Shown here piece after piece: positions 10,484-18,862 of a stretch of 64,000 bases of DNA (position 1 is the stretch's first letter; each line of letters begins with the position of its first letter). The notes under the pieces are model-generated. The model saw only the letters and a list, made by a program, of their open reading frames with translations. It was not told where the DNA came from and did no database searches. This DNA comes from Mycolicibacterium madagascariense (GTDB taxonomy: Bacteria > Actinomycetota > Actinomycetes > Mycobacteriales > Mycobacteriaceae): positions 5,084,001-5,148,000 of the forward strand of contig NZ_AP022610.1 of assembly GCF_010729665.1 (NCBI RefSeq), written 5' to 3'. A program made the position numbers and the translations under genes.

Positions 10484-11236
10484 GTGACGAACCTGCCGTC
10501 CGATCTCGAGAAGGCCCTCGACGACGCCGCGGCCACCCCGCGCCTACTCGTCGCCTCCGACTTCGACGGCACCCTCGCACCCATCGTCGACGACCCCGCC
10601 AAGGCCCGGCCGCTGGCGCGTGCCGCCGCGGCTCTCGTCGCGCTCGCCGAGCTGCCCTCGACCGACGTCGCACTCGTCTCGGGACGTGCGCTGGCCGTGC
10701 TGCGCGAGTACTCGGGGATGCCGGCGAGCGTGCACCTCGTCGGCAGCCACGGCGCGGAATTCGACACCGGCTTCGCCCACGACGTCGACGACGCGTTGCT
10801 CGCCACGATCACCGCCGAACTCGAGACCATCGCCGAGGGCCGACCCGGCGTGACCGTGGAGACCAAGCCCGCCAGCGTCGCCGTGCACGTCCGCAACGCC
10901 TCCGCCGAGGACGGGGCGGCGGCACTGGACGAGGCCCGCGCCGTCGGCGAGGCCGCGGGCACCGAGATCACCTCGGGCAAGGCGGTTCTCGAGTTCGCCG
11001 TCATCTCCACCGACAAGGGTGAGGCCGTCGACATCCTGCGCGAGCAGACCACCGCCACCGCCGTGACGTTCTTCGGCGACGACGTCACCGACGAGAAGGC
11101 CTTCCGCCGGATGCGCACCGCCGACGTCGGGGTCAAGGTCGGATCCGGGGAAACGCTTGCGCGACACCGGGTTTCGTCACCCGACGACGTCGCGGCCGCA
11201 CTGGAGCATCTGCTGCGACGACGACGCGACCGCTAG
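10484..11236 (+). CDS. otsB: Trehalose-6-phosphate phosphatase (OtsB-type)
   Basis: A 250-residue HAD phosphatase. Motif I is SDFDGTLAPI (Asp26 nucleophile, Asp28 acid/base), VSGRA near residue 65 is motif II, SHGAEF follows, and FFGDDVTDEKAFRRM near 200 is motif IV. The order and spacing fit trehalose-phosphatases, which convert trehalose-6-phosphate to trehalose. There is no OtsA-like synthase domain or neighbour. The GTG start lies three bases after the kstR stop, so it is probably co-transcribed with the autoregulated kstR. The stop codon overlaps that of the convergent aldolase-like gene in a CTAG. Confidence 0.85.
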   Translation: MTNLPSDLEKALDDAAATPRLLVASDFDGTLAPIVDDPAKARPLARAAAALVALAELPSTDVALVSGRALAVLREYSGMPASVHLVGSHGAEFDTGFAHDVDDALLATITAELETIAEGRPGVTVETKPASVAVHVRNASAEDGAAALDEARAVGEAAGTEITSGKAVLEFAVISTDKGEAVDILREQTTATAVTFFGDDVTDEKAFRRMRTADVGVKVGSGETLARHRVSSPDDVAAALEHLLRRRRDR

Positions 11237-12327
11237 CCCCCGGCGAGCACCTCGCCCAGGGTGGCGACGAAGTGGTCGACGTCGTCCTCGGTGGTGTCGA
11301 ACGACGTCATCCACCGCACCGCCGCACCCGCGGTGTTCCAGTCCGAGAAGCTCACCCGCGTGCGCAGCGCCGCCTCGGCGTCGGCGGGCAGCACCGCGAA
11401 CACCGCGTTGGCGTCGACCTCGTGCTGGACCGTGACCCCGGGCAGCTCGGCGACCGCCGTCGCCAGTCGCTGCGCCATGGCGTTGGCGTGCCGGGCGTTG
11501 CGCAGCCACAGATCCGTGCCCAGCAGGGCGTCGAATTGCGCTGAGATGAAACGCATCTTCGACGCCAGCTGCATCGAGGTCTTGCGGGCTCGTTCCAGGC
11601 CGGGCGCCGCCTCCGGGTTGAGCACCACCACGACCTCGCCCAGCAGCAGTCCGTTCTTGGTGCCCCCGAAGCACAGCACGTCGACGCCCACGTCGGTGGT
11701 GATGGCACGCAGCGGACGGTCCAGGGTCGCGGCCGCGTTGCAGAGCCGCGCTCCGTCCATGTGCACGGTCATGCCGGCCCGGTGGGCGCGATCGCAGAGG
11801 GCCGCCAGCTCGTCCACCGAGTAGAGGGTGCCGAGCTCCGTGGACTGGGTGAGGCTCAGCACCTGCGGACTGGCCTGGTGGACGCCGTCGCGACGCGGGA
11901 GGGCGGCGTCGAACAGTCCGGGCGTGAGCTTGCCGCTGTCCGTCGGGACGGCGAGCAGCTTCAGCCCGCCGACGCTCTCCGGCGCGCCGCCCTCGTCGAC
12001 GTTGACGTGCGCCACCGATGAGCAGACCACGGCCGCCCACCGCGTCGTCATCGCCTGCAGCGCAACGACGTTGGCGCCGGTGCCGTTGAACACCGGGAAG
12101 GCCTGGGCCGCGCTGCCGAAGTGTCGTTGAAAGATCGCCTGCAGCCGTTGAGAATTCGCATCCGCGCCGTAGCTGTACTGGTGTCCGAAGTTGGCGGCCG
12201 CGATGGCGGCGAGCACTTCTGGATGGACGCCGGAACAGTTGTCGCTGGCGAAACCGCGCAGTGCCGAACCCGCCGGGGGCGGGTCGACCAGGGAGGAGGC
12301 GCGTTCGGCCGCGGAGCCGGCGGTCAC
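11233..12327 (-). CDS. Threonine-aldolase-like PLP enzyme (beta-eliminating lyase family)
   Basis: A 364-residue fold-type I PLP enzyme of the low-specificity threonine aldolase family. Visible are the N-terminal FASDNCSGVHPEVLAAI, the Ser/Gly pocket NGTGANVVALQAM, the Asp-containing VHMDGARLCNAA that binds the pyridine nitrogen, and the Schiff-base Lys in CFGGTKNGLLLGE. Such enzymes split beta-hydroxy-amino acids into glycine and an aldehyde. The GTG start overlaps the stop of the upstream aldo-keto reductase (GTGA), and it is the last gene of a four-gene coupled operon with a permease. The true substrate is unknown; L-threonine, L-allo-threonine or a bulkier beta-hydroxy-amino acid are all possible. 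Confidence 0.82.
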   Translation of the reverse strand: MTAGSAAERASSLVDPPPAGSALRGFASDNCSGVHPEVLAAIAAANFGHQYSYGADANSQRLQAIFQRHFGSAAQAFPVFNGTGANVVALQAMTTRWAAVVCSSVAHVNVDEGGAPESVGGLKLLAVPTDSGKLTPGLFDAALPRRDGVHQASPQVLSLTQSTELGTLYSVDELAALCDRAHRAGMTVHMDGARLCNAAATLDRPLRAITTDVGVDVLCFGGTKNGLLLGEVVVVLNPEAAPGLERARKTSMQLASKMRFISAQFDALLGTDLWLRNARHANAMAQRLATAVAELPGVTVQHEVDANAVFAVLPADAEAALRTRVSFSDWNTAGAAVRWMTSFDTTEDDVDHFVATLGEVLAGG

Positions 12328-13334
12328 GCGGACGGCACCAGGCGCTGCGGCACCCCGCACTCCCGGTCCAGGGCGGACCAGAGCTCCTCCGGAATGGACA
12401 GGCTCAGCCAGTCGACGTTCGCGCGCACCTCCTCCGGGGTGCGGCAGCCGACCAGGACGCTGACCACCGCGGGGTGCCGGAACGAGAACTGCAGGGCGGC
12501 CGCGGCGAGCGGAACGTCGTGTCCGGCACAGACTTCGGACATCCGGCGCGCCCGCTGCACGTGCTCCGGTGACGCCGGGGCGTAGGCGTAGGCCAGGTTT
12601 CGCCAGGGATCGGCCAGGATGCCGCTGTTGAAGACGCTGGCGGCGATGACGTCGACCCCGCGCTCGTAGGCCAACGGCAGCAGCGTGGTGACGGCGCCGT
12701 GGTCGAGCAGCGTCGTCCGACCGGCGATCAACGCGCAATCGACGTCCGCCTCGCGGACGACCCGCACGGCGGTCTCGGTGAAGTCGGTGGCGATGCCGAC
12801 CGCCCCGACCACGCCCTGCTCGCGCAGCGCGCACATGGCCCGGCACGCTCCCTCGATCGCGGCGTCGACGTAGTCGTCGGGATCGTGCACGTGGACGATG
12901 TCCACGCGATCCAGACCCAGCCGGTCCAGGCTCTCCTCGATCGAGCGCATCGCCGCGTCGTAGGAGAAGTCGAACACCGGAACGGCCTCGCCGGTGTCCT
13001 TGTAGAGGGGTTCCCCGCCGAACAGCGGTGCGTCGACGTTCGGGTCCTCGGCCGGGTCGGCGCCCGTCCGCAGCAGCCTGCCCACCTTGGTCTCGACGGC
13101 GTAGGCGCCCCGGTCGATCCGGACCAGCACCTCGCCCAGCCTGCGCTCGGCCACACCGTAGCCGTAGAGCGGAGCCGTGTCGAAGAACGCGATCCCCGCC
13201 CGGTGCGCCTCCTCGATGGTCGCGTGCGCCGCAACCGAACTCACCGCGTCGAAGAGTCCGCCCAACGGGGCGGTACCCAGCCCCAGCCGGGTGACGGCGA
13301 CGTCGCGGATCCGTACCGGGTCGTCCGCTCTCAT
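12324..13334 (-). CDS. Aldo/keto reductase, L-fucose/D-threo-aldose dehydrogenase-like
   Basis: A 336-residue TIM-barrel aldo/keto reductase. The tetrad is visible as Asp and Tyr in FFDTAPLYGYGVAERRLGE, Lys in YAVETKVGRLL and His in VDIVHVHDPDD. The sequence style, with a long loop holding DFSYDAAMRSIEESLDRLGL, resembles the D-threo-aldose (L-fucose) 1-dehydrogenase and pyridoxal 4-dehydrogenase branch, which oxidises sugars or aldehydes with NAD(P). The start overlaps the upstream cyclase stop (ATGA), and its own stop overlaps the aldolase start. In this operon it may act on an aldehyde released by the aldolase-like enzyme; that is inference. Confidence 0.8.
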   Translation of the reverse strand: MRADDPVRIRDVAVTRLGLGTAPLGGLFDAVSSVAAHATIEEAHRAGIAFFDTAPLYGYGVAERRLGEVLVRIDRGAYAVETKVGRLLRTGADPAEDPNVDAPLFGGEPLYKDTGEAVPVFDFSYDAAMRSIEESLDRLGLDRVDIVHVHDPDDYVDAAIEGACRAMCALREQGVVGAVGIATDFTETAVRVVREADVDCALIAGRTTLLDHGAVTTLLPLAYERGVDVIAASVFNSGILADPWRNLAYAYAPASPEHVQRARRMSEVCAGHDVPLAAAALQFSFRHPAVVSVLVGCRTPEEVRANVDWLSLSIPEELWSALDRECGVPQRLVPSA

Positions 13335-13975
13335 GACGATCGGTCCACCATCGCGACGGCCCGCACCGGACTCCCGTCGAGACCGACGAGCCTCAGCGGC
13401 ATGACGATCAGTTCGATCTGAGGGGGCAGCAACGCCGTCGCGGCCAGGTTCTCCACGATGAGGACGCCACCGCCCAGCAGGATGTGGTGGGCCTCGGCGC
13501 CGTCGGCATCGACCGACGGACCGTCGATGCCCACCAGGACGACGCCGGAATCCACGAGGTGTCGCGCCAGCGGCGGATCGATGAAGGTGTGGTTGCGGAA
13601 GTAGTCGTCGGTACCGTCGTTGGCGCGCTCACTCCACCCGGTGTGCAGGATGACCCGCCGGGACGTGATCGGAGGGAATCCGCGCAGGGTGATGCGGCGG
13701 CCGACGGTGGCGATCCGGGCGTCGACGACCTGGGCCGGCCCGATGAGCACGCTGAGCGAAAGTCGTTCCACCGTCGCTCCGTTCGGTACGAAGTGCGACG
13801 GTGCGTCGAGATGGGTGCCGCAGTGCGAGTCGATCGTGATCATCGTGCCGTCCCACCCGTTCTCCTCGATGGTGGAGTACGAATCAAGCCGTGGCGCAAC
13901 GTGATCCGGGCGATTGGTGGGCATCGTCGGGCTGATGGGCATGGACAGGTCGATCAACGTTCGCGCGGTGGTCAT
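13331..13975 (-). CDS. Cyclase-family metal hydrolase (kynurenine-formamidase/isatin-hydrolase-like)
   Basis: A 214-residue member of the cyclase family (the KynB-type fold). The metal-binding HxGTHxDxPxHF motif is intact as HCGTHLDAPSHF at 51-62, and LIDLSMPISPTMP is the usual N-terminus. Family members hydrolyse amides or lactams such as N-formylkynurenine or isatin, using Zn or Mn. No tryptophan-pathway gene is next to it. The gene overlaps both neighbours by four bases (ATGA), placing it second in the permease-cyclase-AKR-aldolase operon. The substrate cannot be read from the sequence. Confidence 0.8.
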   Translation of the reverse strand: MTTARTLIDLSMPISPTMPTNRPDHVAPRLDSYSTIEENGWDGTMITIDSHCGTHLDAPSHFVPNGATVERLSLSVLIGPAQVVDARIATVGRRITLRGFPPITSRRVILHTGWSERANDGTDDYFRNHTFIDPPLARHLVDSGVVLVGIDGPSVDADGAEAHHILLGGGVLIVENLAATALLPPQIELIVMPLRLVGLDGSPVRAVAMVDRSS

Positions 13976-15489
13976 CGTGGTAGGTCACTCGGCTCGAAGG
14001 CGACATCGCGCTGTTCGTCGTTTTCGGCCGCCGTGGCGACGTCGGCATCGGCCGCGAGCACCTCGGGGTGTCTGAGGCGCAGATACAGCAGCCAGGCGCC
14101 ACCCAGCATCAGCCACACGACGACCGCCACCTGCACGGAGCCTCCATAGGTCCAGCCGGACTGCCACAGCGACCCGAGGTAGGACTTCTCGACCACGAAG
14201 CCGACGACGAGGATGCCGATCACCGGGACCACGCCGTTCATGACGACGTGGAACCGAGCGCGTCGATGGCGCAGGTGGAAGACGATGTTCGAGACGTTCA
14301 CCGCGAGATAGGTCAGCAGGGCGAGCGACGATGCGAAGGTGGCCGACCAGTTGTACTGGTTGCTGGTGCCGAGGAGCGCGCCGAGCAGCACCGTGACGAC
14401 CACGGTGACGACCAGCCCCAGGGTCATCGCGTGGCGTGGCACGCGGGCCTTGGCGTCGACGACTCCGAGCCATCGCGGCGCGACGCCCTGGCGCCCCATG
14501 GCGTACAGGGCGCGGCTGCTCGCCACGTTCTGGGAGACGAAGATGGCCAGGATCGACGTGAACGCGATCACCGAGATGACCAGATCCCCGGCACCGCCCC
14601 AATAGCGTTGGGCGATGGCCGAAGCCGTGGTGCCCCCGCCGTTGACGACGTCGGCGACCTCGGTAGGGGACAGTGCCGCGACGAACCCGACGCCGGTGAC
14701 CATCCAGTACGTGCCGACTGCCACCACGCCGACGATCGTGGCGATCGGAATGTACTTGCGCGGTGAGTGGGTCTCCTCGGCCATGCCGGCGATGGCGTCG
14801 AACCCCACGTTGCCCTGGATGCCGAAGATGAGGGCGACGAAGATGGCGGCCGTACCGCCGGTCGCCGCACCGGGAGTGAAGGTGTGCGCGGCATCGCTGA
14901 GGCCGAACTGACCGGCGCTGCCCTTCACCACGAAGATCGTGATCATCAGCGCCAGCACGACGATCGACTCGACGAGCATGAAGATCAGCGTGCTCTTCAC
15001 GCTGACGTCGATCCCCCGGTAGTTCACGGCCACCACGATCGCGGCCATCAGGAGCACGCCCACCACCCACGTGAGAAAGCCCGTGGGAACGCCGATTTGG
15101 GCGAGGATCGCGTTGAAGTACAGCGCCCCGATACCCGGCAGCACGACCTGCGCCAGCAGATAGAACCCGTTGAGGATCCATCCGGTGTAGACGCCCCACA
15201 CCGGTCCGACCGCGCGCCGCATCCACGTGTAGGCGCTGCCGCTGCTGGGCAGCGACCGCGACATCGAGGCATAGGACAGTGCCGTGGGCAGCGTGACCAG
15301 CATCGCGATCAGGAAGATCAGCGGCACGACGTTGCCCGCCGCCATCGACGTGGGGGCGAAGTTGAAGTAGAGACCGCTGGCGGGCGACATGATGACCGCC
15401 CCCATCAGGCCCGCTCCGACCCAACTCATCGAGTTGGCCTTCAGCCGAGGTTCCGAGGGGGCGGGGTGGGCGGGTGGTGCAGAACTCAT
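13972..15489 (-). CDS. APC-superfamily amino-acid permease
   Basis: A 505-residue membrane protein with about 12 hydrophobic segments. The first contains VGAGLMGAVIMSPASGLYF, the usual unwound TM1 motif of amino acid-polyamine-organocation transporters, and the conserved GFDAIAGMAEET follows TM6 (near 260). Both ends are charged and cytoplasmic. It is the first gene of the coupled four-gene minus-strand operon, 133 bases from the divergent LysR gene, and therefore likely imports the substrate handled by the three enzymes. An amino acid or amine is the expected cargo from the family. Confidence 0.85.
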   Translation of the reverse strand: MSSAPPAHPAPSEPRLKANSMSWVGAGLMGAVIMSPASGLYFNFAPTSMAAGNVVPLIFLIAMLVTLPTALSYASMSRSLPSSGSAYTWMRRAVGPVWGVYTGWILNGFYLLAQVVLPGIGALYFNAILAQIGVPTGFLTWVVGVLLMAAIVVAVNYRGIDVSVKSTLIFMLVESIVVLALMITIFVVKGSAGQFGLSDAAHTFTPGAATGGTAAIFVALIFGIQGNVGFDAIAGMAEETHSPRKYIPIATIVGVVAVGTYWMVTGVGFVAALSPTEVADVVNGGGTTASAIAQRYWGGAGDLVISVIAFTSILAIFVSQNVASSRALYAMGRQGVAPRWLGVVDAKARVPRHAMTLGLVVTVVVTVLLGALLGTSNQYNWSATFASSLALLTYLAVNVSNIVFHLRHRRARFHVVMNGVVPVIGILVVGFVVEKSYLGSLWQSGWTYGGSVQVAVVVWLMLGGAWLLYLRLRHPEVLAADADVATAAENDEQRDVAFEPSDLPR

Positions 15490-15622
15490 CGGATCACTCC
15501 AGGATCTCGGGCTGCCGCACTGCGACGAGCCGATACGTACAGCGACATGGCGTCGTCGGCGGCACGTCGGTGTGCGTGCGTTCAGCGTGAAGGACCGGAC
15601 CCGTCAAGTAAAGTGACGAATC

Positions 15623-16573
15623 GTGACGCCGCGCATCAATAATCTTGAAATACCGGATTTGAAGCTGCTGGTGAGCTTCATCCGCGTGGCCAGACTGCGC
15701 TCGATCAGTGCCGCCGCCAGCGAGCTCGGATACGTCCCTTCCGCTGTCTCTCAACACATCTCGGCACTCGAGCGGGCGCTGGGTGGCACGCCGATCTTCA
15801 TCAGGAACCCCGGGGCCCAGCTGCAGCTGACGGCCGCCGGCCGAACCCTCTTCGAGCATGCCTCCAACCTCCTGACGGCCGCGACGGTGTTCACCGACGG
15901 TGCCAGGACGCTTTCGATGGGCACCGGCATCGAGATCCGGGTCGGTTCCTACGGCTCGGCGCTGAGCCATCTCCTCATCCCGGCGATGCAGACGATGCGC
16001 GCCGAGGGCAGGCCCACGCCGCTGCGCGCCATCGAAGCCGAACCGGCCGACGGACTGACCCTGGTCGAGCAGGGCGAACTCGACGTCCTGATCGCCCACC
16101 GCTACCTGCCCGAGGATCGCCTCCGCCACTCCAGCCGACTGCGCGTCCGCACCCTCGGCATCGAGCCGGTGCAGATCGCGGTCTCGGCTGGGCTACCCGA
16201 ACCCCAACGGACGCTGCAGCATTGCCTCGACAGCGGATGGGTGGCGGGTGGGCCGCAGTTCGCCGATCGCCGGCTGCTCGAACGATGGTGCGCAAGCCTC
16301 GGCACCGAGCCCCGAATTGCGTTCGAGACGGACGACTTTCACATCGGCGTCGAGGCCGTGGCCGCGGGGCTGGCCGTCGGTCTGATACCGGCCACCGTCG
16401 TGAACGGCATCGGAAACGCCGAGCGTCTGGCGGTCGTACCGGTCGCCTCCCCCTCCGTGCCCCTCAGTCGCGAAGTGATCGCACTCATTCGAACGGATGC
16501 GGTCATCACCGAGATCGACGAATTCCTCGACGAACTCGAGCGAGGCATCGCCGCGACCAATGCGCTGGGCTAG
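15623..16573 (+). CDS. LysR-family regulator of the divergent permease operon
   Basis: A 316-residue LysR regulator. The winged helix-turn-helix is at about 10-65 (DLKLLVSFIRVARLRSISAAASELGY, partly quoted, followed by VPSAVSQHISALERALG), and the rest is the two-lobed effector domain. Its GTG start faces the permease gene across 133 bases, the classic arrangement for a LysR activator controlling a divergent catabolic operon with its substrate as co-inducer. The stop codon overlaps that of the convergent LacI gene in a CTAG at 16570-16573. Confidence 0.88.
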   Translation: MTPRINNLEIPDLKLLVSFIRVARLRSISAAASELGYVPSAVSQHISALERALGGTPIFIRNPGAQLQLTAAGRTLFEHASNLLTAATVFTDGARTLSMGTGIEIRVGSYGSALSHLLIPAMQTMRAEGRPTPLRAIEAEPADGLTLVEQGELDVLIAHRYLPEDRLRHSSRLRVRTLGIEPVQIAVSAGLPEPQRTLQHCLDSGWVAGGPQFADRRLLERWCASLGTEPRIAFETDDFHIGVEAVAAGLAVGLIPATVVNGIGNAERLAVVPVASPSVPLSREVIALIRTDAVITEIDEFLDELERGIAATNALG

Positions 16574-17670
16574 CCCCTTGGCCCCGAGGTGCGGCCGCGC
16601 ACCAGCTCGGTGTCCAGCACCTCGACGACCGGAAGCCCCGACCGCGGGGGGTCGTGCAGCAGATGGCCTGCGCGACGGCCCTTTTCGACACCGGGCTGCC
16701 GAACGGTGGTGAGCCCCCGCGCCAACGCGTCCGGCACCCCGTCGAATCCGGTCACCGTCATCTGGCCGGGCACGTAGATGCCGTTGGCGCGCAGGTGGTC
16801 CATCGCCGAGAGGGCGAGCACGTCGGTGGTGCACATCAACGCCGTGATGCGCGGATTGATCTCCAGCGCCAGCTCGGCCGCCGCGCCACCGGAGCTCGGC
16901 AGGTGGTCGTAACTCTCCACCACCGTCAACGAATCCGGTTGCAGGCCAGCCGCTTTCATCGCATCGAACACCCCGTGGATGCGATCGCGCTGCACGTGGA
17001 AGTGCGGCGTCTGCAGACGCTCGGGATCGGCGACCGCGGTCGTGGCGGACCCGTGCGGCCAGTCGCGCCCCAATCGCATGGTCAGCAGCCCGATCTCGGC
17101 GTGCCCGAGACCCATCACGTACTCGGCGACACTGCGCATCGCGGCGCGGTCGTCGATGCACACCCGCGACGCGCCGGGCACGTCCCTGGGCTGGTCGACA
17201 ACGACGACCGGCAGCGCACGCTGCGCGACCACCTGCAGATACGGGTCGTCGTCGGACGCCGAGTACACCACGAATCCGTCGACCCCGGCCGAGAGCACCG
17301 CGGCGGTACCGTCACTGACGCTGCGGTTCGGGCCCGCCGCGACGAGCAGCAGCCCCTGCCCGACGTCCTCGCACGATTCGGCGAGCCCCGCGACGAAGTC
17401 CAGTGCCGCGGGATCGCGGAAGGAGTAGTTGAGCGCCTCGGTGATGATCAGTCCCACCGCGCCCGCCCGCCGCGTGCGCAGTGAGCGCGCCACCGGGTCG
17501 GGCCCGGCGTACCCGAGCCGCTTGGCGGTCTCCAGCACGCGCTCGCGGAGATCGGCCGATAGCTGGTCGGGACGGTTGTAGGCGTTGGAGATCGTGGTGC
17601 GGGAGACCTTGAGCTCCGCGGCGAGGGAGGCCAGGGTGGCGCGTCGGCGCGGCACGGGACCCCTGGACAT
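16570..17670 (-). CDS. LacI-family transcriptional regulator (Rv3575c-like)
   Basis: A 366-residue LacI regulator. The N-terminal DNA-binding domain is RRRATLASLAAELKVSRTTISNAYNRPDQL (partly quoted) at about 9-35, with a hinge helix near 50, then a periplasmic-binding-protein fold with VDGFVVYSASDDDP and ALMCTTDVLALSAMDHL. The ATG at 17670 puts the HTH at the usual distance from the start; the frame is open upstream to 17943, but that stretch is low-complexity and not LacI-like. The position beyond kstR matches Rv3575c of M. tuberculosis. The ligand, probably a sugar or nucleoside, is unknown. TAGCGT eight bases before the ATG may be a leaderless -10. Confidence 0.87.
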   Translation of the reverse strand: MSRGPVPRRRATLASLAAELKVSRTTISNAYNRPDQLSADLRERVLETAKRLGYAGPDPVARSLRTRRAGAVGLIITEALNYSFRDPAALDFVAGLAESCEDVGQGLLLVAAGPNRSVSDGTAAVLSAGVDGFVVYSASDDDPYLQVVAQRALPVVVVDQPRDVPGASRVCIDDRAAMRSVAEYVMGLGHAEIGLLTMRLGRDWPHGSATTAVADPERLQTPHFHVQRDRIHGVFDAMKAAGLQPDSLTVVESYDHLPSSGGAAAELALEINPRITALMCTTDVLALSAMDHLRANGIYVPGQMTVTGFDGVPDALARGLTTVRQPGVEKGRRAGHLLHDPPRSGLPVVEVLDTELVRGRTSGPRG

Positions 17671-18023
17671 GCTCCATGACGCTAGCCGATGGGTTGCGAT
17701 TCTCGGTGGCGACGGGCCCGACGCCCGATCGGGGTCCGACGACGTGGCGTCAGACCCCGACCCGGCCTCGACGGAGCTCGCCCCCGTGGATGGCGTCGAC
17801 CCCCCAGACGACACCACCCCGAGCTCCCTCTTCGGTTCCGGTCCCCCCGGCCCGGACTCCCCTGGACGACGCGTCGGAGGCACCGCCTCAGGCGACCCTC
17901 CCGGTTGCCCCCTGTCACATCGTCCTCGTAGATGATGACCCACGGACCGGGTCCAGCGAATCAGGGATTTCCCTACGTTTCAGCCAGCCGACACCCCATG
18001 CCCCCCGGCGGGCAGCGGGTCGG
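17671..18023. other. 353-base stretch without a recognisable gene
   Basis: It lies between the LacI start and the sulfurtransferase stop. It is C-rich on the plus strand, with runs such as GGTCCCCCCGGCCC. The LacI frame continues open through most of it but encodes a Gly/Pro/Ser-rich segment with no domain. M. tuberculosis has lppH (Rv3576) nearby; nothing lipoprotein-like is seen here. I see no hairpin terminator or RNA gene. Confidence 0.5.
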
Positions 18024-18839
18024 TCAGGCTCCGGTGGCGACGGCCCGGCCCGGCTCACCGGACCACTGCGACCACGAGCCGGGGAACAGCGCCGCGTCGA
18101 CCCCGATGGCCGCCAGCGCCGCCACGGCCACCGACGCGGTCACCCCGGACCCGCAGTACGCAGCGTCGATGCCGGTCAGAAGGTCCTCGAGGGCGGCGTC
18201 GGGCAGGAACGCGCCGCCGGCGTCGAGCAACGAGGTGCTGGGCACGTTGCGCGCACCGGGGATGTGACCGGCGACCGCATCCACCGGTTCGACCTCGCCG
18301 CGGAACCGTTCCGGGGCCCGGGCGTCGAGCAGCCGGGCGCCGAGTGACGCCGCGGCGTCGGCCCCCACCGTCGGCAACGCTCCTGCGTAGAGGTCGGCGT
18401 GAGCGACGTCGACGTTGCCGGGGACCGGTGTGACCACGCCGGACTCGAGTGCGCCCCGCCACGCGGCGAGCCCGCCGTCGAGGATGCGGACGTTCGCGAG
18501 ACCCGCCGCCCTGAGGACCCACCAGGCGCGCGCCGAACCCGCGCGGTTCCAGTCGTCGTAGACCACGACGGCGCTGTCGGCGTCGATGCCCCACCGCCGC
18601 GCGGCCTCCCGAACGGCCGGCCCGGACGGCAGCGGATGCCTGCCCCGACCGGTCACCGAGTGGTCGGTCAGGTCGTCCTCCAGCGACACGTACACCGCGC
18701 CCGGCAGGTGGCCCGCCGCGTAGGCGGCGCGGCCGTCGGGCTGCGTCAGCTGCCACCGGACGTCGAGCAGGACCGGCGGCGTTCCGTCGTCGACGAGCCG
18801 GGCCAGTTCGCTAGCCGTGATCAGTACCTCGGAGCGCAC
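18024..18839 (-). CDS. Thiosulfate/3-mercaptopyruvate sulfurtransferase (tandem rhodanese)
   Basis: A 271-residue protein with two rhodanese domains. The N-terminal one (about 1-135) is catalytically silent, with VVYDDWN in place of an active-site Cys loop. The C-terminal one has the active Cys in [17 protein letters not shown] (near residue 230). The motif CGSGVTA resembles 3-mercaptopyruvate sulfurtransferases more than classic CRKGVT rhodaneses, so mercaptopyruvate is a likely sulfur donor. The GTG start has TACGTT (18846-18851, reverse) six bases upstream and no ribosome site, suggesting a leaderless mRNA. Divergent from pxpA with only 23 bases between them. Confidence 0.85.
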   Translation of the reverse strand: MRSEVLITASELARLVDDGTPPVLLDVRWQLTQPDGRAAYAAGHLPGAVYVSLEDDLTDHSVTGRGRHPLPSGPAVREAARRWGIDADSAVVVYDDWNRAGSARAWWVLRAAGLANVRILDGGLAAWRGALESGVVTPVPGNVDVAHADLYAGALPTVGADAAASLGARLLDARAPERFRGEVEPVDAVAGHIPGARNVPSTSLLDAGGAFLPDAALEDLLTGIDAAYCGSGVTASVAVAALAAIGVDAALFPGSWSQWSGEPGRAVATGA

Positions 18840-18845
18840 GCCCCG

Positions 18846-18855
18846 AACGTACGCT
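18846..18855. promoter_or_regulatory. Overlapping divergent leaderless promoters
   Basis: In the 23-base gap between two divergent genes, the minus strand reads TACGTT (18851-18846), six bases before the sulfurtransferase GTG. The plus strand reads TACGCT (18850-18855), seven bases before the pxpA GTG. Both fit TANNNT and overlap by two bases, so RNA polymerase could not occupy both at once. Inferred from spacing only. Confidence 0.5.
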
Positions 18856-18862
18856 TGTCGAC

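Noticed and set aside
12328..12846. A longer start for the threonine-aldolase-like gene
   Set aside because: The extension runs antiparallel in another frame of the aldo-keto reductase gene and has no sequence similar to PLP enzymes.
17671..17943. A 91-codon N-terminal extension of the LacI regulator
   Set aside because: The frame is open, but the product is low-complexity, and LacI regulators begin with the HTH within about ten residues, as the ATG at 17670 provides.
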